This document shows positions 9,591 through 17,881 of a stretch of DNA of 39,686 nucleotides, piece after piece (positions within the stretch are counted from its first letter, which is position 1; every line of letters begins with the position of its first letter). A program made the translations under genes and the position numbers. The DNA comes from Calothrix sp. PCC 7716 (GTDB taxonomy: Bacteria; Cyanobacteriota; Cyanobacteriia; Cyanobacteriales; Nostocaceae), in the NCBI RefSeq assembly GCF_019977735.1, contig NZ_AP025024.1:1-39686 (forward strand), given 5' to 3'. The notes under the pieces are model-generated. The model was not told the origin of the DNA. It did not search any database and saw only the letters and a program-made list of their open reading frames with translations.

Positions 9591-9827
9591 ATGTCACATT
9601 TACAACATCTAGTCGGGCACCATGTCTTACACAAAGCATCAGAAGGTTCAAGAAAAGGTCCACTAACTACAGTAACAGGATTAGTGGTTGGAACTGTAGT
9701 TGGTGGAGCTGTAGTTGCAACTGGTGGTGCGGCAGTGGCATTAATGCCTATATTAGGAGGCGCAGTAACAGGTGCGTTCACAGGAGTTATTGGTGGTGGT
9801 CTATTGGGTAATGTTACTAAAAAATAA
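9591..9827 (+). CDS. Glycine-rich small membrane peptide (glycine-zipper type)
   Basis: 78 aa from the ATG at 9591, chosen because AAAGGA precedes it at proper spacing; an upstream in-frame TTG at 9567 is less likely. The N-terminal 30 residues are His/Lys-rich and polar. The rest is two Gly/Ala/Val segments (VTGLVVGTVVGGAVVATGG and ILGGAVTGAFTGVIGGGLLG) with GxxxG spacing typical of packed membrane helices. Such peptides occur as membrane-active toxins, bacteriocin-like peptides and glycine-zipper proteins. The sequence cannot separate these. It shares a leader repeat with the next gene. Confidence 0.65.
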   Translation: MSHLQHLVGHHVLHKASEGSRKGPLTTVTGLVVGTVVGGAVVATGGAAVALMPILGGAVTGAFTGVIGGGLLGNVTKK

Positions 9828-9843
9828 CATTAAATTTTATTCT

Positions 9844-9868
9844 ACTACTGCTTGATTTTTCAAGTAGT
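9844..9868 (+). terminator. Weak hairpin after the glycine-rich gene
   Basis: CTTGA-TTTT-TCAAG, extended by ACTA/TAGT with a 3-nt bulge, lies 17 bp after the stop codon. There is no good T-tract, so termination is possible but not certain. The remaining sequence to 10178 shows no gene I can support. Confidence 0.35.
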
Positions 9869-10178
9869 CTCTATTCTCTAATACTGGTAAACCCTCATAC
9901 ATTATTAGTATGGGGGAATACTAACTAAGTAGACTAATAATAAATGCGAATATAAATACCTCTAAATGCACCAAATTATTAATTTATGGTGTCTAATTAT
10001 GATGTGTAAAAGTTTATTTACTCGCACATTCTTATAATCATTTGACTGCTTCTCTGTCCATTTTATAGATAGAATGGGTCACACTTATACCCCATATACT
10101 GTATATAAAGATTATATTAAGCTTAAGTGAATCTACCACTTTTGAAATTCAAGACTGTTATAGTAAATAATATACTAA

Positions 10179-10198
10179 AGTACAGGGTTAACATCGCT
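10179..10198 (+). promoter_or_regulatory. Leader repeat B upstream of the three-gene AT-rich run
   Basis: This is a near copy of the 20-bp element at 9495-9514. A TATACT lies just upstream (10171-10176). The gene at 10250 starts about 50 bp later. Confidence 0.45.
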
Positions 10199-10249
10199 TC
10201 AAAACAACGTTTCTGTTTAAATTATCCCAAGTAAAATACAGTAATACAA

Positions 10250-10672
10250 ATGAGTGACTATATTGCAATTATAGCGTTAATAGTCTCAATAATTAGCATC
10301 TTAGTACAAAATTTTGGTGTACAAAAGCAGCTATTAGTAAGTAACATATCAACATATACTGAACGCTACCAAAAGTTAATTGATAGAATGCCAAAAGAAA
10401 TTTTATATGAAGATTTTGACATCTACAATCTTTCGGAAAATGGCAAAGAAGAACTGCTTCGCTCGATGTGCCTATATTTTGATTTATGTTTTGAAGAATA
10501 TTTATTATATCAATTAAAATTAATTGATAAAAAACTGTGGAATGTTTGGAAAAATGCTATTACTTCAGCAATGTCTAGACCTGCATTTCGTCAAGGATGG
10601 AAAATAGTGTCTAAGCAAACCACTTATAGTTTTGAATTTATTAATTTTATGAATCAATTCGGAAAAGTTTAA
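10250..10672 (+). CDS. Small membrane-anchored protein of unknown function
   Basis: 140 aa. Residues 5-24 (IAIIALIVSIISILVQNF) form one N-terminal transmembrane helix. The remaining 115 residues are a soluble, mostly helical domain rich in Leu, Tyr and Glu (for example CLYFDLCFEEYLLYQLKL). This resembles the small helical membrane-anchored proteins common in bacterial accessory regions, but I cannot name a family. Base composition is strongly AT-rich and GGCGCC is absent, unlike the flanking backbone. It is first in a tight run with the genes at 10711 and 11049. Confidence 0.7.
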   Translation: MSDYIAIIALIVSIISILVQNFGVQKQLLVSNISTYTERYQKLIDRMPKEILYEDFDIYNLSENGKEELLRSMCLYFDLCFEEYLLYQLKLIDKKLWNVWKNAITSAMSRPAFRQGWKIVSKQTTYSFEFINFMNQFGKV

Positions 10673-10710
10673 AAATTCTTACATCAAAACAAACAAGCCG
10701 TCTTTGACAT

Positions 10711-11052
10711 ATGATAGTACAAATAAGTAATACTACTAAGCTTTCTCCTGGGAATTGTGAAATTTTTGATTTTACTTTAGAACATAATCATTTGTATAGA
10801 ATTTATGCTATGTCCGATTGTGTCGAAAATAGCATGAAAATACGCCAACAATGTTATATGGAAATTTATAATGAACATAGTAAAAAAGTCGCTGAGAGTA
10901 AAGAAAACAGCGGACTAGAGTGCTTTATATCACTATTTGGTAATAACGAACCTATAAAATTAAAAATTTTTGTTTTTCGAGAAAAAACAAGTTTTAATTC
11001 TTATGAGCCTGCTTTAGAAGTAAAAGTTTTGGCGTTTGAAATGAAATCATGA
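10711..11052 (+). CDS. Unknown small protein, probably beta-rich
   Basis: 113 aa. The alternating pattern (EIFDFTLEHNHLYRIYAMSD; PIKLKIFVFREK; LEVKVLAFEM) suggests a small beta-sandwich. No signal peptide or catalytic motif is visible. The stop codon overlaps the start of the next gene by four bases (ATGA, 11049-11052), so the two are translationally coupled and probably work together. Confidence 0.65.
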   Translation: MIVQISNTTKLSPGNCEIFDFTLEHNHLYRIYAMSDCVENSMKIRQQCYMEIYNEHSKKVAESKENSGLECFISLFGNNEPIKLKIFVFREKTSFNSYEPALEVKVLAFEMKS

Positions 11053-11864
11053 ATAAATGCCTATTTATTGTGTTGAATTTATTGTTTTTAGTAAAATTAA
11101 AAGCTATGTTAAAAGTATACGTGTGGAAAGAAAATTTGTTAAAAAATGATGTTGGACATGCAAGTATGCGAATATGTAATCTCCCTCAAAATGAAACATG
11201 GCAAAATTTAGAAGACCTTACATATTTAAGTTTTAGTGGTGATGATTTGTTCAAATGTCCAAGAAAATTCAATACCTATAATAATGATGTTAATTGGCAC
11301 AAAAATAACCATAATAAAATTAAAGAAGATTTTGAAATATTTATAGATATTAATGAATTATTTTATGACAATATTTATAGTTATTTAAAAAATGGCGGAT
11401 ATCATTTTAAATACGATATTGTCAATCGTAACTGTGCTAGTACTGTAATTTCAATTCTTAGCACAGCTATAAATAGCTTCTGGAAATATGAATTTAAAGA
11501 CGAAACTAAATATGGATTTTGGCATGACAGGGATATTTTAGATATTCAAACTAGAGAAGCTCTTTTTCAAGAATACTTTTATAAATATAATAATATATCG
11601 GAATCCTACATACAACATTTTGAAATTTTAGAAGAGATATTATACAGGGCATCATCTTTACTATGTGGTACTAGAGTAAGCAAAAATCCTATCAGCTATC
11701 CTGCAAACATTTGGAAGACGTGGAAACCTTCGGATGCCTTAAGGTTTGCAAACTTTAGTAAAGCTTTAGTAGAGTCTAATAAAAATAAAGAATCTAATAT
11801 TTATGATTATGAGTGTCTTCAACTAAAAATGGGAGCTACAAAGTGGGGATTTAAGTGGTTTTAA
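11049..11864 (+). CDS. Putative permuted papain-like (NlpC/P60-type) hydrolase
   Basis: 271 aa, very AT-rich. The N-terminus has a short hydrophobic stretch (CLFIVLNLLFLV); a start at Met20 (11106) would remove it. Two spaced motifs stand out: VGHASM with His37, and NRNCAST with Cys129. A His before a Cys, in GHxS and NC contexts, is the layout of circularly permuted papain-like peptidases or amidases found in lipid hydrolases and secreted effectors. This assignment is my motif reading and not a database hit. The gene is coupled to the upstream beta-rich protein. Together with the membrane protein at 10250 they could be a toxin/immunity or effector cassette. Confidence 0.55.
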   Translation: MNKCLFIVLNLLFLVKLKAMLKVYVWKENLLKNDVGHASMRICNLPQNETWQNLEDLTYLSFSGDDLFKCPRKFNTYNNDVNWHKNNHNKIKEDFEIFIDINELFYDNIYSYLKNGGYHFKYDIVNRNCASTVISILSTAINSFWKYEFKDETKYGFWHDRDILDIQTREALFQEYFYKYNNISESYIQHFEILEEILYRASSLLCGTRVSKNPISYPANIWKTWKPSDALRFANFSKALVESNKNKESNIYDYECLQLKMGATKWGFKWF

Positions 11865-11875
11865 TATTTAATTGA

Positions 11876-12636
<761 letters not shown>

Positions 12637-12637
<1 letters not shown>

Positions 12638-12765
12638 TAGTTGCCTTTGATTATCACACTGGTACTACTCAACGAGAAAACAAGGGTTTCAGCATTGAAA
12701 TAAATTTGTATTATCTATGTAATAACACTTAACCCGGTTTTCTGTTCGGATGATGCTCTTACCCC
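12637..12765 (-). repeat. Right arm of the perfect 129-bp inverted repeat
   Basis: Exact reverse complement of 8786-8914. It ends 22 bp before the stop codon of the ParA partner gene. Its inner edge coincides with the end of the MITE-like element. Confidence 0.95.
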
Positions 12766-12787
12766 ATACCACCCTATTAAATGATAC

Positions 12788-13195
12788 TTACCCAAACTTT
12801 TGTATCATCGATTTAGCCCGTCGCATATTCGCCATCTGCTGCCTATAATCATTTTTCTTTCTGGCTTCAGATAACACCACGCTCTTAACTTCTGGATTTG
12901 CATCGCAATACTCGAACATCGCTTCAATCAGGACTTCTCGACAAATCCCATGCTCTCGACATACAGATTGCAATCGCTCACTTACTCCAATATCCAATCG
13001 CAGTGTACTTTGCTTAGTTTCTAATGGTTGAGATGATGCATCACCCTGAGTCTTTTGGCTTTTGTTAATTCCAGATATCTCGGCTTCCATAATTCTAGAT
13101 ATCGAGGTATCTAGATTTGTAGAATTCAGTGATGCATCCCGACTCTCCACAGTGGGACGGTTTCGCTTCTTTAATCGCTCCAACGCATCGCTCAT
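12788..13195 (-). CDS. Partner protein of the ParA ATPase (putative DNA-binding partition protein)
   Basis: 135 aa. The N-terminal half is polar and Ser/Thr-rich. The C-terminal half (STLRLDIGVSERLQSVCREH, then VLIEAMFEYC) has the strand-helix-helix layout of a ribbon-helix-helix DNA-binding domain. The gene overlaps the ParA stop by four bases (ATGA), the usual arrangement for a partition pair. Palindromic AGATATCT and TCTAGATATC motifs lie inside this gene (13073-13115) and again upstream of parA, and are probable binding sites for this protein. Confidence 0.75.
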   Translation of the reverse strand: MSDALERLKKRNRPTVESRDASLNSTNLDTSISRIMEAEISGINKSQKTQGDASSQPLETKQSTLRLDIGVSERLQSVCREHGICREVLIEAMFEYCDANPEVKSVVLSEARKKNDYRQQMANMRRAKSMIQKFG

Positions 13196-13953
13196 AATTT
13201 CAACGCCTCAACAATTTGTTCAAATGGATATTGCAAGTCAGATTGCCCTAAATCAGACAGCAACTTGCCCTGCCGGATTGCGCTTTTAAATTTCTCTGAT
13301 TCGCGAATCGAGGGCAGGATAGGGATACCAGCAGCAAAGGAGCGCATTGCCTCAATATTTTCTCTGCCTTCTAAAGTTTGGGTATTCCCCACCCAGCGGT
13401 CGCGAAAAGGAACTATCCCTAAAACAGTTCCCGTAAATGCCATTAAGTTGCTTTGTTCGTTTAAAAAGCTCAAGGTGTCAATCAAACTATTGGTTCCCTT
13501 GACGTTGGCTTCAACTGGGATAATCACATAATCTGATGCTCCCACCGCAGTGAGGCAAAGTTGCGACCGGGATGGCTGTATGTCAATTAGGACGTAATCA
13601 AAAATATTGGCTACAGATTTGAGGCGTAGTTTAAGGATAAACGCTCCCGTACCGCTACTACTCAGAAAATCTGAAACCTTAAATAGTCCCCTATCTGCTG
13701 GAATCAGGAATAGATTCTCGTTTTGGGTTGGGTAAGTACCATCTTCTGTTGTTACTTGCCCTGTAAGAACCTCGAATAAACTAGGTTGGTTTGGCTGTAC
13801 TTCGTGATTTAGATAAAAGGTCAGATTTGCTTGTGGGTCAGCGTCGATAGCTAAGACTTTAAACCCCATCCGTGCTAATAGCAGTGAGGTAAAGAAGACA
13901 GTAGTAGTTTTCCCTTGCCCGCCGGAGAGGGAGATGCATGAACAGGTTCTCAT
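13192..13953 (-). CDS. parA: ParA/MinD-family ATPase with SGGQGKTT Walker A
   Basis: 253 aa from the ATG at 13953; an in-frame TTG at 13971 is possible. The deviant Walker A reads SGGQGKTT near the N-terminus, followed by AIDADPQANLT and a Walker B region (YVLIDIQPS). The signature lysine that normally starts the motif (KGGxxKT) is replaced by serine, as described for the cyanobacterial carboxysome-positioning McdA proteins and some plasmid ParAs. It should bind the nucleoid in an ATP-dependent way and distribute plasmid copies. It is coupled to the partner gene downstream, with operator-like repeats upstream. Confidence 0.88.
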   Translation of the reverse strand: MRTCSCISLSGGQGKTTTVFFTSLLLARMGFKVLAIDADPQANLTFYLNHEVQPNQPSLFEVLTGQVTTEDGTYPTQNENLFLIPADRGLFKVSDFLSSSGTGAFILKLRLKSVANIFDYVLIDIQPSRSQLCLTAVGASDYVIIPVEANVKGTNSLIDTLSFLNEQSNLMAFTGTVLGIVPFRDRWVGNTQTLEGRENIEAMRSFAAGIPILPSIRESEKFKSAIRQGKLLSDLGQSDLQYPFEQIVEALKL

Positions 13954-14003
13954 GGGTTTAACCCAATTCAATACAGCAGAGCATACAGATATTATTCTCT
14001 TTT

Positions 14004-14054
14004 GTCTAGATATGTGGATATCAAAAAATAAAGATATCTATTAGTCTAGATACC
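14004..14054. promoter_or_regulatory. Operator or centromere-like repeats upstream of parA
   Basis: GTCTAGATA occurs at 14004-14012 and 14044-14052, with GATATC at 14017-14022 and 14033-14038 between them. The same TCTAGATATC and AGATATCT words recur inside the partner gene (13073-13115). This is the expected position for autoregulation by the partition proteins and for parS-like sites. The rest of 14055-14252 shows no gene. Confidence 0.55.
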
Positions 14055-14252
14055 TGTACTTCCGGATGCCAAGACGGATGTCCGCCGTGATAAATATTGC
14101 ACGGCTGATATCAATAGCCCCCACTACCGTATATTGAGTAATCCACAAGATATTAATTTAACCGGATTACACCACCTAAATACTGACAAGTAATTAAAAT
14201 AACCTAGACAAGTCGTTAAACTGTCTAATTAAACAAAGTAGGAGTAAACAAC

Positions 14253-14714
14253 ATGAAATTACAAAATATGACTAAATTATTTGCTTTATTGCTAATAATA
14301 TTTTCTAGTAGTGTATCCCCCGCTTTTGCTCAGTTAGAGAATGATTGTATAAATTCAAGAAAAGTTGGAAGAGTAGATAGTAAAACACCTGTATGCTTGT
14401 CTGAAAAAGATTTAATATTTTTTGTAGCTAGGCGAAATCAAAATAATAGATTGTCTTCCTACGTTTCAATCACCTTGGAAAAAGGGAAAAGAATAGTTAC
14501 TGTAAGTGAAGATAAAAACATGACAATTTTTTATTTAAATGGGAGGGCTTTTGAATCATGGTTAACCAATCCAAATAAGAATTTAGTTGAAAAATATAGA
14601 CGTGATATCACAGCAATATTGGATGGCATCGAACAATACGGTAAGCACATGGAAACAATGGGGGAAGTGCTAAAAATAATGAATAGAATGAAGTTAGAGC
14701 AAATGAAAAAGTAA
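14253..14714 (+). CDS. Secreted or periplasmic protein of unknown function
   Basis: 153 aa with a clear signal peptide: Lys/Met-rich start, hydrophobic core LFALLLIIFSSSVS and a cleavage site at AFA/Q near residue 27. AGGAG precedes the ATG. The mature part is Lys-rich with two Cys residues (NDCINSRK; TPVCLSEKD) that could form a disulphide, and an amphipathic Met-rich C-terminus. No family is recognised. It is followed by a strong terminator. Confidence 0.75.
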   Translation: MKLQNMTKLFALLLIIFSSSVSPAFAQLENDCINSRKVGRVDSKTPVCLSEKDLIFFVARRNQNNRLSSYVSITLEKGKRIVTVSEDKNMTIFYLNGRAFESWLTNPNKNLVEKYRRDITAILDGIEQYGKHMETMGEVLKIMNRMKLEQMKK

Positions 14715-14750
14715 TGACTACATTTAGTATTTTGTAGTCATTTTTGTTGT
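14713..14750 (+). terminator. Factor-independent terminator of the secreted-protein gene
   Basis: AATGACTACA (14713-14722) pairs perfectly with TGTAGTCATT (14733-14742) around a 10-nt loop, followed by TTTGTTG. The stem starts in the stop codon. Confidence 0.8.
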
Positions 14751-14805
14751 GTACTAAAATAAACAAACTTACATATGTAGTTTGTCACTACAGGAGACTA
14801 AATAA

Positions 14806-15033
14806 ATGGAAACTATCTGGTTATCACGCTTATTCGGTTACGTTTTTGGACTTTTTATGCTATTTGCTGCATACGCTGCATATATTGATGATGTGTATGA
14901 GAGAAAAGAATATGATTCACCCAAGGAAATGGAAAAGTGTAACAGTAGACTAAGGCGTAAAACATTTATATTTGCGCTAGTTTTATCGTTAATCCTCAGT
15001 ATCGTGTTACCTTTGGAATCTGGATGTAAGTAA
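14806..15033 (+). CDS. Small two-helix membrane protein
   Basis: 75 aa. AGGAG lies 11 bp before the ATG. Two hydrophobic segments (LFGYVFGLFMLFAAYAAYI and FIFALVLSLILSIVLPL) flank a charged loop (DDVYERKEYDSPKEMEK). No family is recognised. The open frame continues for about 80 codons beyond the stop through the long inverted repeat at 15062-15216, without a usable start codon. Confidence 0.65.
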   Translation: METIWLSRLFGYVFGLFMLFAAYAAYIDDVYERKEYDSPKEMEKCNSRLRRKTFIFALVLSLILSIVLPLESGCK

Positions 15034-15061
15034 CTCGCGCAGCGAAGAATTACTCAAAGCC

Positions 15062-15216
15062 TTTTTAAACAAACCCTTGACAGCGAGATAACACGTAGAG
15101 ATATCAGGGAAGGGGGCGATGGGGGTGACGGTAATGACAGTGAAGATAGTGTGCCCCCTCCCCTGATATCTAAGTTTATCAAACGCTATCAAGGGCAAGC
15201 GTTGTTTGTTAAAAAA
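15062..15216. repeat. Long imperfect inverted repeat (hairpin about 155 bp)
   Basis: Three nested matched blocks: TTTTTAAACAAAC (15062-15074) with GTTTGTTAAAAAA (15204-15216); CCCTTGACAGCG (15074-15085) with CGCTATCAAGGG (15184-15195); and GATATCAGGGAAGGGGGC (15100-15117) with GCCCCCTCCCCTGATATC (15153-15170). The centre is G-rich. The matched blocks carry few mismatches, so the structure looks maintained or recent. It could be a mobile palindrome or a structured RNA. Confidence 0.7.
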
Positions 15217-15437
15217 CACTTCTACGTGCAGGGAATGAAAGCTCAAGAGGCTCCGATAATGACTTGTTTTTTTATTATCTAAAATCTTGAAAAACAGGCG
15301 CCACGAGACACCCGATAGTTTGCTTTAAATTATTAAGTTGATATTTATATTTAATAATTCCAGTGTTAATTACTACAACAGATTAAGGTTTGGTTAACTA
15401 TATTAGTAGTAAAGGCTCACATTTTGGGGGTGTATAG

Positions 15438-15719
15438 ATGGAACTGCCAGAAGAAGGTGATAAAGATAAGTTTGAAGGCGATAAAGATAGGTTTCTTTAT
15501 CCTCGCAGTCGCTACTATGGTCAATTTAGTCCGGAAAACTTAGTTTTTGATGCGAACCTTCAGGAATTTGCTCAAAAAATTGGCTACATTACTGCTTTAG
15601 AAACGTCTGGAAAGCTCTCCCCTGATGAAGCCTACAAGCAGATTAAGGCACTTTGGAAACAGTTAAAACGTAGTAAAAAAGAACTGGGAATTGGTGAACA
15701 GCCAACAACAGAAATCTAA
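15438..15719 (+). CDS. DUF7219 family conserved cyanobacterial protein
   Basis: 93 aa. The core FLYPRSRYYGQFSPENLVFD, then NLQEFAQKIGYI, then SPDEAYKQIKALWKQLKRSK, matches the DUF7219 family known from many cyanobacterial genomes. Function is unknown; the family is small, soluble and helical. It begins with a short acidic repeat (GDKDKFEGDKDRF). It is convergent with the small gene at 15721. Confidence 0.85.
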   Translation: MELPEEGDKDKFEGDKDRFLYPRSRYYGQFSPENLVFDANLQEFAQKIGYITALETSGKLSPDEAYKQIKALWKQLKRSKKELGIGEQPTTEI

Positions 15720-15720
15720 A

Positions 15721-15885
15721 TTACTCTAATTCTGGGTCAAACTGCTTAAATTCCTCAGTCTTAAGTGAAACTATAATATCGAGAGCGTCTACTTTAACCA
15801 ACCATCGCTCACCGTCCTTACCACAAATAACGCCTAACTTCCCGGCTACGTACTGAGGATTCAGGATTAACACTTTTTCTTGCAT
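15721..15885 (-). CDS. Small conserved-looking protein (54 aa)
   Basis: The frame starts MQEKVLILNPQYVAGKLGVI and ends FDPELE. The pattern of beta strands (VLILN, GKLGVICGKDGERWLVKV) around a Gly-rich turn resembles a small SH3-like or KOW-type barrel. A GGCGTT-containing coding frame without rare features and a tight convergent position with DUF7219 support a real gene. No function can be given. Confidence 0.6.
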   Translation of the reverse strand: MQEKVLILNPQYVAGKLGVICGKDGERWLVKVDALDIIVSLKTEEFKQFDPELE

Positions 15886-16383
15886 TTTAAAATCTTATGT
15901 TCAACCGATGTGTCTTATAACCTTATTTTAACCATCAATTAACCGCTCCGATGTGCAACGAGCGTCCTGCAGCCGCGCGCACTCCATGTAGAAAATCATC
16001 CATAATCTTAATTAACGCCTGATTAGTGTGGGGTTGAGTAATTTTGTACTGAACCCCGTTTACTTATGTCAACACAACTCATGCTTGAAATATCCACACC
16101 GACCAAAAACCCAGAACGAAAATTTACCAACACTAACACAAACATGAATCAAGTATTAAAAACCTAGTTCATTAACCTGAATCAACTTATGTAAACCCGA
16201 ATCAGGTTATAAATATACCGTCAAAGAATATTAAATATAGCTGCACGCACATAATAGTCAGCATTTAATTCGTGAACCTATAAGTACCCAAATCACGAAT
16301 CAATCCAAGTTTCTATTACCAGCGATTTTACAAATCTTTATGTAGATAAGTTTTAATAATACGATGTCTTGCATCTTGAGTTG
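15886..16383. other. Non-coding stretch before the centromere-like repeats
   Basis: No supported gene. Near 15943 the 16-mer CCGCTCCGATGTGCAA resembles one at 8566. AACCTGA and TCAGGTT form a 7-bp inverted repeat near 16177-16208, with GAATCA words between. Together with the repeats to 17158 it forms 1.5 kb without genes. Confidence 0.4.
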
Positions 16384-16478
16384 GGCGCCCGACGCACGAG
16401 GATTTTTTGATTAATTGGTGTCGAATCGACTTAAAATAATGGGCATTGTGTAGTATATACACATTTGATTTTTCAAGC
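16384..16478 (+). repeat. Centromere-like direct repeat R1
   Basis: This block is about 85 percent identical to 17066-17158. Both contain the odd-centred palindrome GTCGAATCGAC and a TGTGTA...TACACA inverted repeat whose 5-nt spacer differs (GTATA against GATAA) while the arms are kept. Weaker similarity continues about 120 bp further on each side. They flank the region next to the ParR/ParM pair. Confidence 0.65.
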
Positions 16479-16622
16479 TGCACGCTTCAAATTCATGTAG
16501 ACGGAGTGCCTTGAAATAATACTCGTATAAATTCGCAACTACAGCAACTCCCTCAAAGTATTGCCTTGTAAGCTTTTTACACTCGCAGCACTCACAAAAA
16601 TTCGTATTAGACGAGTAAAACC

Positions 16623-16645
16623 AACATAAGACAACATAAGACAAC
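16623..16645 (+). repeat. Short 10-bp direct repeats
   Basis: AACATAAGAC is present twice in tandem, followed by a third start (AAC). Confidence 0.6.
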
Positions 16646-16781
16646 AAGAACGATAATTTTCAATCAGTTTTCCTTATAACGAAGCTTATATAGTCTTCTT
16701 TTGGCTTCTTTTGGCTTTGATTGTCTTGGTAAAAATACCTAAAAAAATCAGATTGAGGATATCAATATTTTTATTTTTGGG

Positions 16782-16864
16782 TGGAGCCAACTGGAGCCAA
16801 CTAAAACGCTCAAAATCATAAAAATCAATCAGGTCTTCTTATAAGTTGGCTCCAATTGGCTCCA
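16782..16864. repeat. Inverted repeat of paired TGGAGCCAA words
   Basis: Positions 16782-16802 hold two TGGAGCCAA copies in tandem. Positions 16844-16864 hold their reverse complement (20 of 21 bases), with a 41-nt loop. Related TTTTGGCTTC words occur upstream near 16698-16720. Four copies of one word in inverted pairs look like a protein-binding array: a centromere for the ParR-like protein, or an origin. Confidence 0.65.
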
Positions 16865-17065
16865 TTTTGTCTCCAATTAAAAACTTTATTCCTTTAAAAC
16901 CGATTCCGATTCCTAAAATAATCCGGAAGAGGAATAAATATTTTTTTAATTAATAAGAGTCTAATTCATCTGAACCAGTCTAAACCAGTTTAAAATATTA
17001 CTACTCGGTATCAGCCCAACAATTTGGATAAGTTATAGTAATACTTGGAGAGTGTCCAAGAGAAC

Positions 17066-17158
17066 GGCGCCCACGCGCGAGGATTTTTTTATTAATTGGT
17101 GTCGAATCGACTTCAAATAATGGCATTGTGTAGATAATACACATTTGATTTTTCAAGC
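17066..17158 (+). repeat. Centromere-like direct repeat R2
   Basis: Second copy of the block at 16384-16478; see that entry. It lies about 260 bp from the end of the ParR-like gene. The stretch 17159-17416 shows weaker similarity to the sequence after R1 and no gene. Confidence 0.65.
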
Positions 17159-17416
17159 GTCGAGCCTAAAATTCAACTCCCGACCAATATTTTTAATAGT
17201 ACTTCAATAAAACAAGCGACCAACAGCAACCCCGAAACGTTACTCCGTAAGCTTTTCGTCGCACTCCAAAGAATAAAAACTAATAGGGATTTGTGAGGGA
17301 CAAACACAATGAGTAAACGATTAGTTTTATTTATAATCCCCTCATAACCCCCTGATAAAACCCTCAAAGTTCCCTTAAATTTCCCGGAAATAATCTTGGT
17401 TCAAAAAAATTACTTT

Positions 17417-17881
17417 TTAATCTCCGAAAATATTGTCCAAATCACCAGATGAAGCTTTACCTTTTACTAAAGAATTTGGTCTGACCTTTTGAAGAAGCTT
17501 GTCCTCTGTATCTTCTTGAATTGTTTTACCATTGTTAGCTTTAATACTATCATTCGCCCCGATAGTAGATTGAAGCATAGCTTGTTGCGGTAATACAAAC
17601 TGCGGTTGCTCTACTCCCAACGCTAACCGCGTATTACTGCCGTGCTTGTTCAAAGAATCTTGCGATTCCCAACATGCAAAACGCAGTTGCTCAGGGGTAT
17701 AATTCCCATTGTGATACCGCGCTAACGGCAACAAAGCTGCAACTAAAATATCTGCCACCTTCCGGTTAACTTCATCCTTGGGTAGGGAGTTTAGGTAGTC
17801 AACAACTTCAGCCATTGGGTCTCCTTCATAAGGTTGGATACGCAGCGATAGCGAGACACGCTTTTTTCTTGCCCTAGCCAT
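17417..17881 (-). CDS. ParR-like adaptor protein of the actin-type partition system
   Basis: 154 aa. The basic N-terminus followed by a strand (RARKKRVSLSLRI) and helices (AEVVDYLNSL; VADILVAALLPLARY) is compatible with a ribbon-helix-helix DNA-binding domain. The rest is polar and probably disordered, ending in a short conserved-looking acidic tail (SSGDLDNIFGD), where ParR proteins typically contact the filament. It overlaps the ParM-like gene by 8 bp (ATGGCTAG), so the two are translationally coupled, and it sits beside a repeat-rich centromere-like region. Confidence 0.7.
   Translation of the reverse strand: MARARKKRVSLSLRIQPYEGDPMAEVVDYLNSLPKDEVNRKVADILVAALLPLARYHNGNYTPEQLRFACWESQDSLNKHGSNTRLALGVEQPQFVLPQQAMLQSTIGANDSIKANNGKTIQEDTEDKLLQKVRPNSLVKGKASSGDLDNIFGD

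Noticed and set aside
15040-15282. Open frame of about 80 codons through the long inverted repeat
   Set aside because: It has no usable start codon and the sequence is dominated by the palindrome; treated as part of the repeat.
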